Source of the DNA: Planctomycetaceae bacterium
GTDB lineage: Bacteria; Planctomycetota; Planctomycetia; Pirellulales; JAEUIK01
Reading direction: 5' to 3'
Length of the DNA: 7,140 nucleotides
Assembly (NCBI GenBank): GCA_016793185.1
Contig: JAEUIK010000175.1
Location: forward strand, 1-7,140
The notes beneath the pieces are model-generated. The model made no database searches. It had not been told where the DNA came from and was given only the letters and a program-made list of their open reading frames with translations. The translations under genes were made by a program, and so were the position numbers. This document shows positions 6,133-7,140 of this stretch, one piece after another (the first letter of the stretch is position 1; the number at the start of each line of letters is the position of its first letter).

Positions 6133-6469
6133 TTCGCGAAGGACAAACCGGGCTGAACGGCGCGGTTAGCTTAGCGGCCGCGGCGACGGGGGGTCGACGG
6201 CAGTTCGACTCGCCACGCACGGGTGGAGCCGCGCTCCCCAGCCCGCGAACTGCTAGCAAGCCCCGACCCGATGTTGCCCGGATTTCGCGTCCTAGCTAAC
6301 TTAGGGGCACTCGGGGGGGCCGCGATAATCCCTCCCGGCAGGCAGTCGGACCCACCAGCGCACCCCGTGCGCCCGGCGACCGCACGCGGATCGCAACTGC
6401 CGCGCGTCTTGTCCCGCCAAGACGAGTTCCCAGTGACACACCAGGTGCCGTGGTTGGCAATCACCCGGC
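6133..6469. promoter_or_regulatory. Divergent intergenic region
   Basis: This stretch separates the methyltransferase (-) from the exported protein gene (+) and should hold promoters for both. On the + strand a weak candidate is TTAGGG (6301-6306), a 17-base spacer and GATAAT (6324-6329). CGTCTTG (6405-6411) and CAAGACG (6418-6424) form a perfect seven-bp hairpin in the presumed leader of the + strand gene. Nothing coding is seen. Confidence 0.3.
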
Positions 6470-6474
6470 GAGGA
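6470..6474 (+). promoter_or_regulatory. Ribosome binding site of the exported protein gene
   Basis: GAGGA lies seven bases before the ATG at 6482, a good match and spacing. It fixes the start of the partial gene that runs off the window. Confidence 0.6.
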
Positions 6475-6481
6475 ATACGCT

Positions 6482-7140
6482 ATGACACTCTCCCGCTCGA
6501 CGATCCGTGGCGTCGTACTGCTGCTGGCCGCACTTGCCGCTGCGCTGCCGGTCCGCTCAAACCCGGTTGCCCGCGCCGCTGAGATCGACGGCGGCGAGGC
6601 CCAGTGGATCTGGACGCCCGAGCAGCCCGACGCCGAAGCCCCCGCGGGCACCTGCTACTTTCGCAAGAGCTTTGGCCTCGGCCAGCCCGAGAGCGGGCAG
6701 ATCCAGATCACGGCCGACGACGGATTCGAGCTGTTCGTCAACGGGCGGTTGGTCGGGCAGGGAGACGACTGGCATCGCCTCGCGGTCTTCGACATCCTCA
6801 AGTTCCTCAACAACGGTCGGAACGTCGTTGCGGTGAAGGTCAACAACGCCCAACCGGGCGCGGCCGGCCTGGTCGTGCGGCTGACGGTCAAAGCCAAGGG
6901 GAACACCGACGTCTCCTACTCGTCGGACGGCACGTGGAAAGTCAGCACGCAGGAAGAGCCGAACTGGAACGCTGCGCGCTTCGACGACTCGAAGTGGTCG
7001 CCGGTGCGGCTCTTGGGCGAACTGGGGCGCGCCGAGCCGTGGCGCAATGGAGTGCAGTTGAATGGCGTCGGCGGCGGCCGGTTTGCCGTCGCGCCGCAGT
7101 TCCGCGTCGAGCGCATCGCGCGCCCCGACGAGACCGGCTC
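6482..7140 (+). CDS. N-terminal part of an exported PVC-type membrane-bound dehydrogenase-like protein
   Basis: The frame is open to the window edge (219 complete codons), so the 3' end is missing. Residues 1-32 form a signal peptide: basic start, hydrophobic VVLLLAALAAAL and a probable cleavage after Ala-Arg-Ala (30-32). Residues 42-136 start with WIWTPE and continue YFRKSF, ITADDGFELFVNGRLVG and LNNGRNVVAVKVNN; this is a galactose-binding-like beta-sandwich of the kind found N-terminal in alpha-L-rhamnosidases. A partial repeat of the theme follows (WKVS, then FDDSKWSPV, 152-175). The visible end FAVAPQFRVERIARPDETG (201-219) matches, from memory, the entry to the sorbosone-dehydrogenase-like beta-propeller in planctomycete proteins that later carry HEAT repeats and a CxxCH heme site. 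Those parts lie beyond the window, so heme binding is inferred. Location would be periplasmic or outside the cell, with a role in carbohydrate use likely but not shown. Confidence 0.72.
   Translation, partial: MTLSRSTIRGVVLLLAALAAALPVRSNPVARAAEIDGGEAQWIWTPEQPDAEAPAGTCYFRKSFGLGQPESGQIQITADDGFELFVNGRLVGQGDDWHRLAVFDILKFLNNGRNVVAVKVNNAQPGAAGLVVRLTVKAKGNTDVSYSSDGTWKVSTQEEPNWNAARFDDSKWSPVRLLGELGRAEPWRNGVQLNGVGGGRFAVAPQFRVERIARPDETG

Noticed and set aside
5107..6156. Long + strand open frame opposite the methyltransferase
   Set aside because: It is antisense to a gene with clear SAM-binding and zinc-ribbon motifs; the translation is low-complexity with no domain, a known effect of high-GC codon bias.
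6160..6230. tRNA-like pieces (TAGCTTAGCGG and TTCGACT)
   Set aside because: Stretch lacks a seven-bp acceptor stem, an anticodon arm and a correctly paired T-arm; too short for a tRNA.

Overview
The window looks like chromosomal DNA of a high-GC planctomycete, probably of the Pirellulales type. This rests on family combinations, not on a marker gene. There is an ECF-like sigma factor followed by a membrane protein with a DUF1559/pseudopilin-like C-terminus. There is also the start of a secreted protein that reads like the PVC-group 'heme-binding CxxCH / membrane-bound dehydrogenase' family. No rRNA, tRNA, CRISPR array, transposase or phage gene is visible.

Layout: 1-281 is a leader region with one strong hairpin. 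282-947 (+) encodes a sigma-70 family factor and 1088-2050 (+) a putative anti-sigma/pseudopilin-like fusion, probably a two-gene regulatory unit. 2051-2416 has no gene but is dense in inverted repeats: a nested repeat directly after the stop codon, then a compact element (about 2161-2317) of five consecutive stem-loops with imperfect inverted ends. 2417-3949 (+) is a multi-pass membrane glycosyltransferase of the GT39/PMT type. 3950-4268 has no gene but two large nested hairpins, the second followed by seven T's just before the next gene. 4269-5147 (+) is an unrecognised soluble helical protein. It converges on a SAM-dependent methyltransferase with a zinc-ribbon N-terminus at 5179-6084 (-), with a hairpin between the two stops. 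6482 to the window end (+) is the N-terminal part of a large exported protein.

Functional links: the first two genes plausibly act together, the membrane protein holding or releasing the sigma factor. The GT39-like protein and the methyltransferase could both serve cell-surface glycan or lipid modification, but they are separated and on opposite strands, so a shared pathway is only a guess. The last gene looks independent.

The least ordinary part is the non-coding DNA. All three mismatches in the five-hairpin element are A.C on the + strand, so they become G.U pairs in an RNA read from the - strand. That hints at a structured RNA or small mobile repeat with that polarity. I found no evidence of a defence system or biosynthetic cluster.
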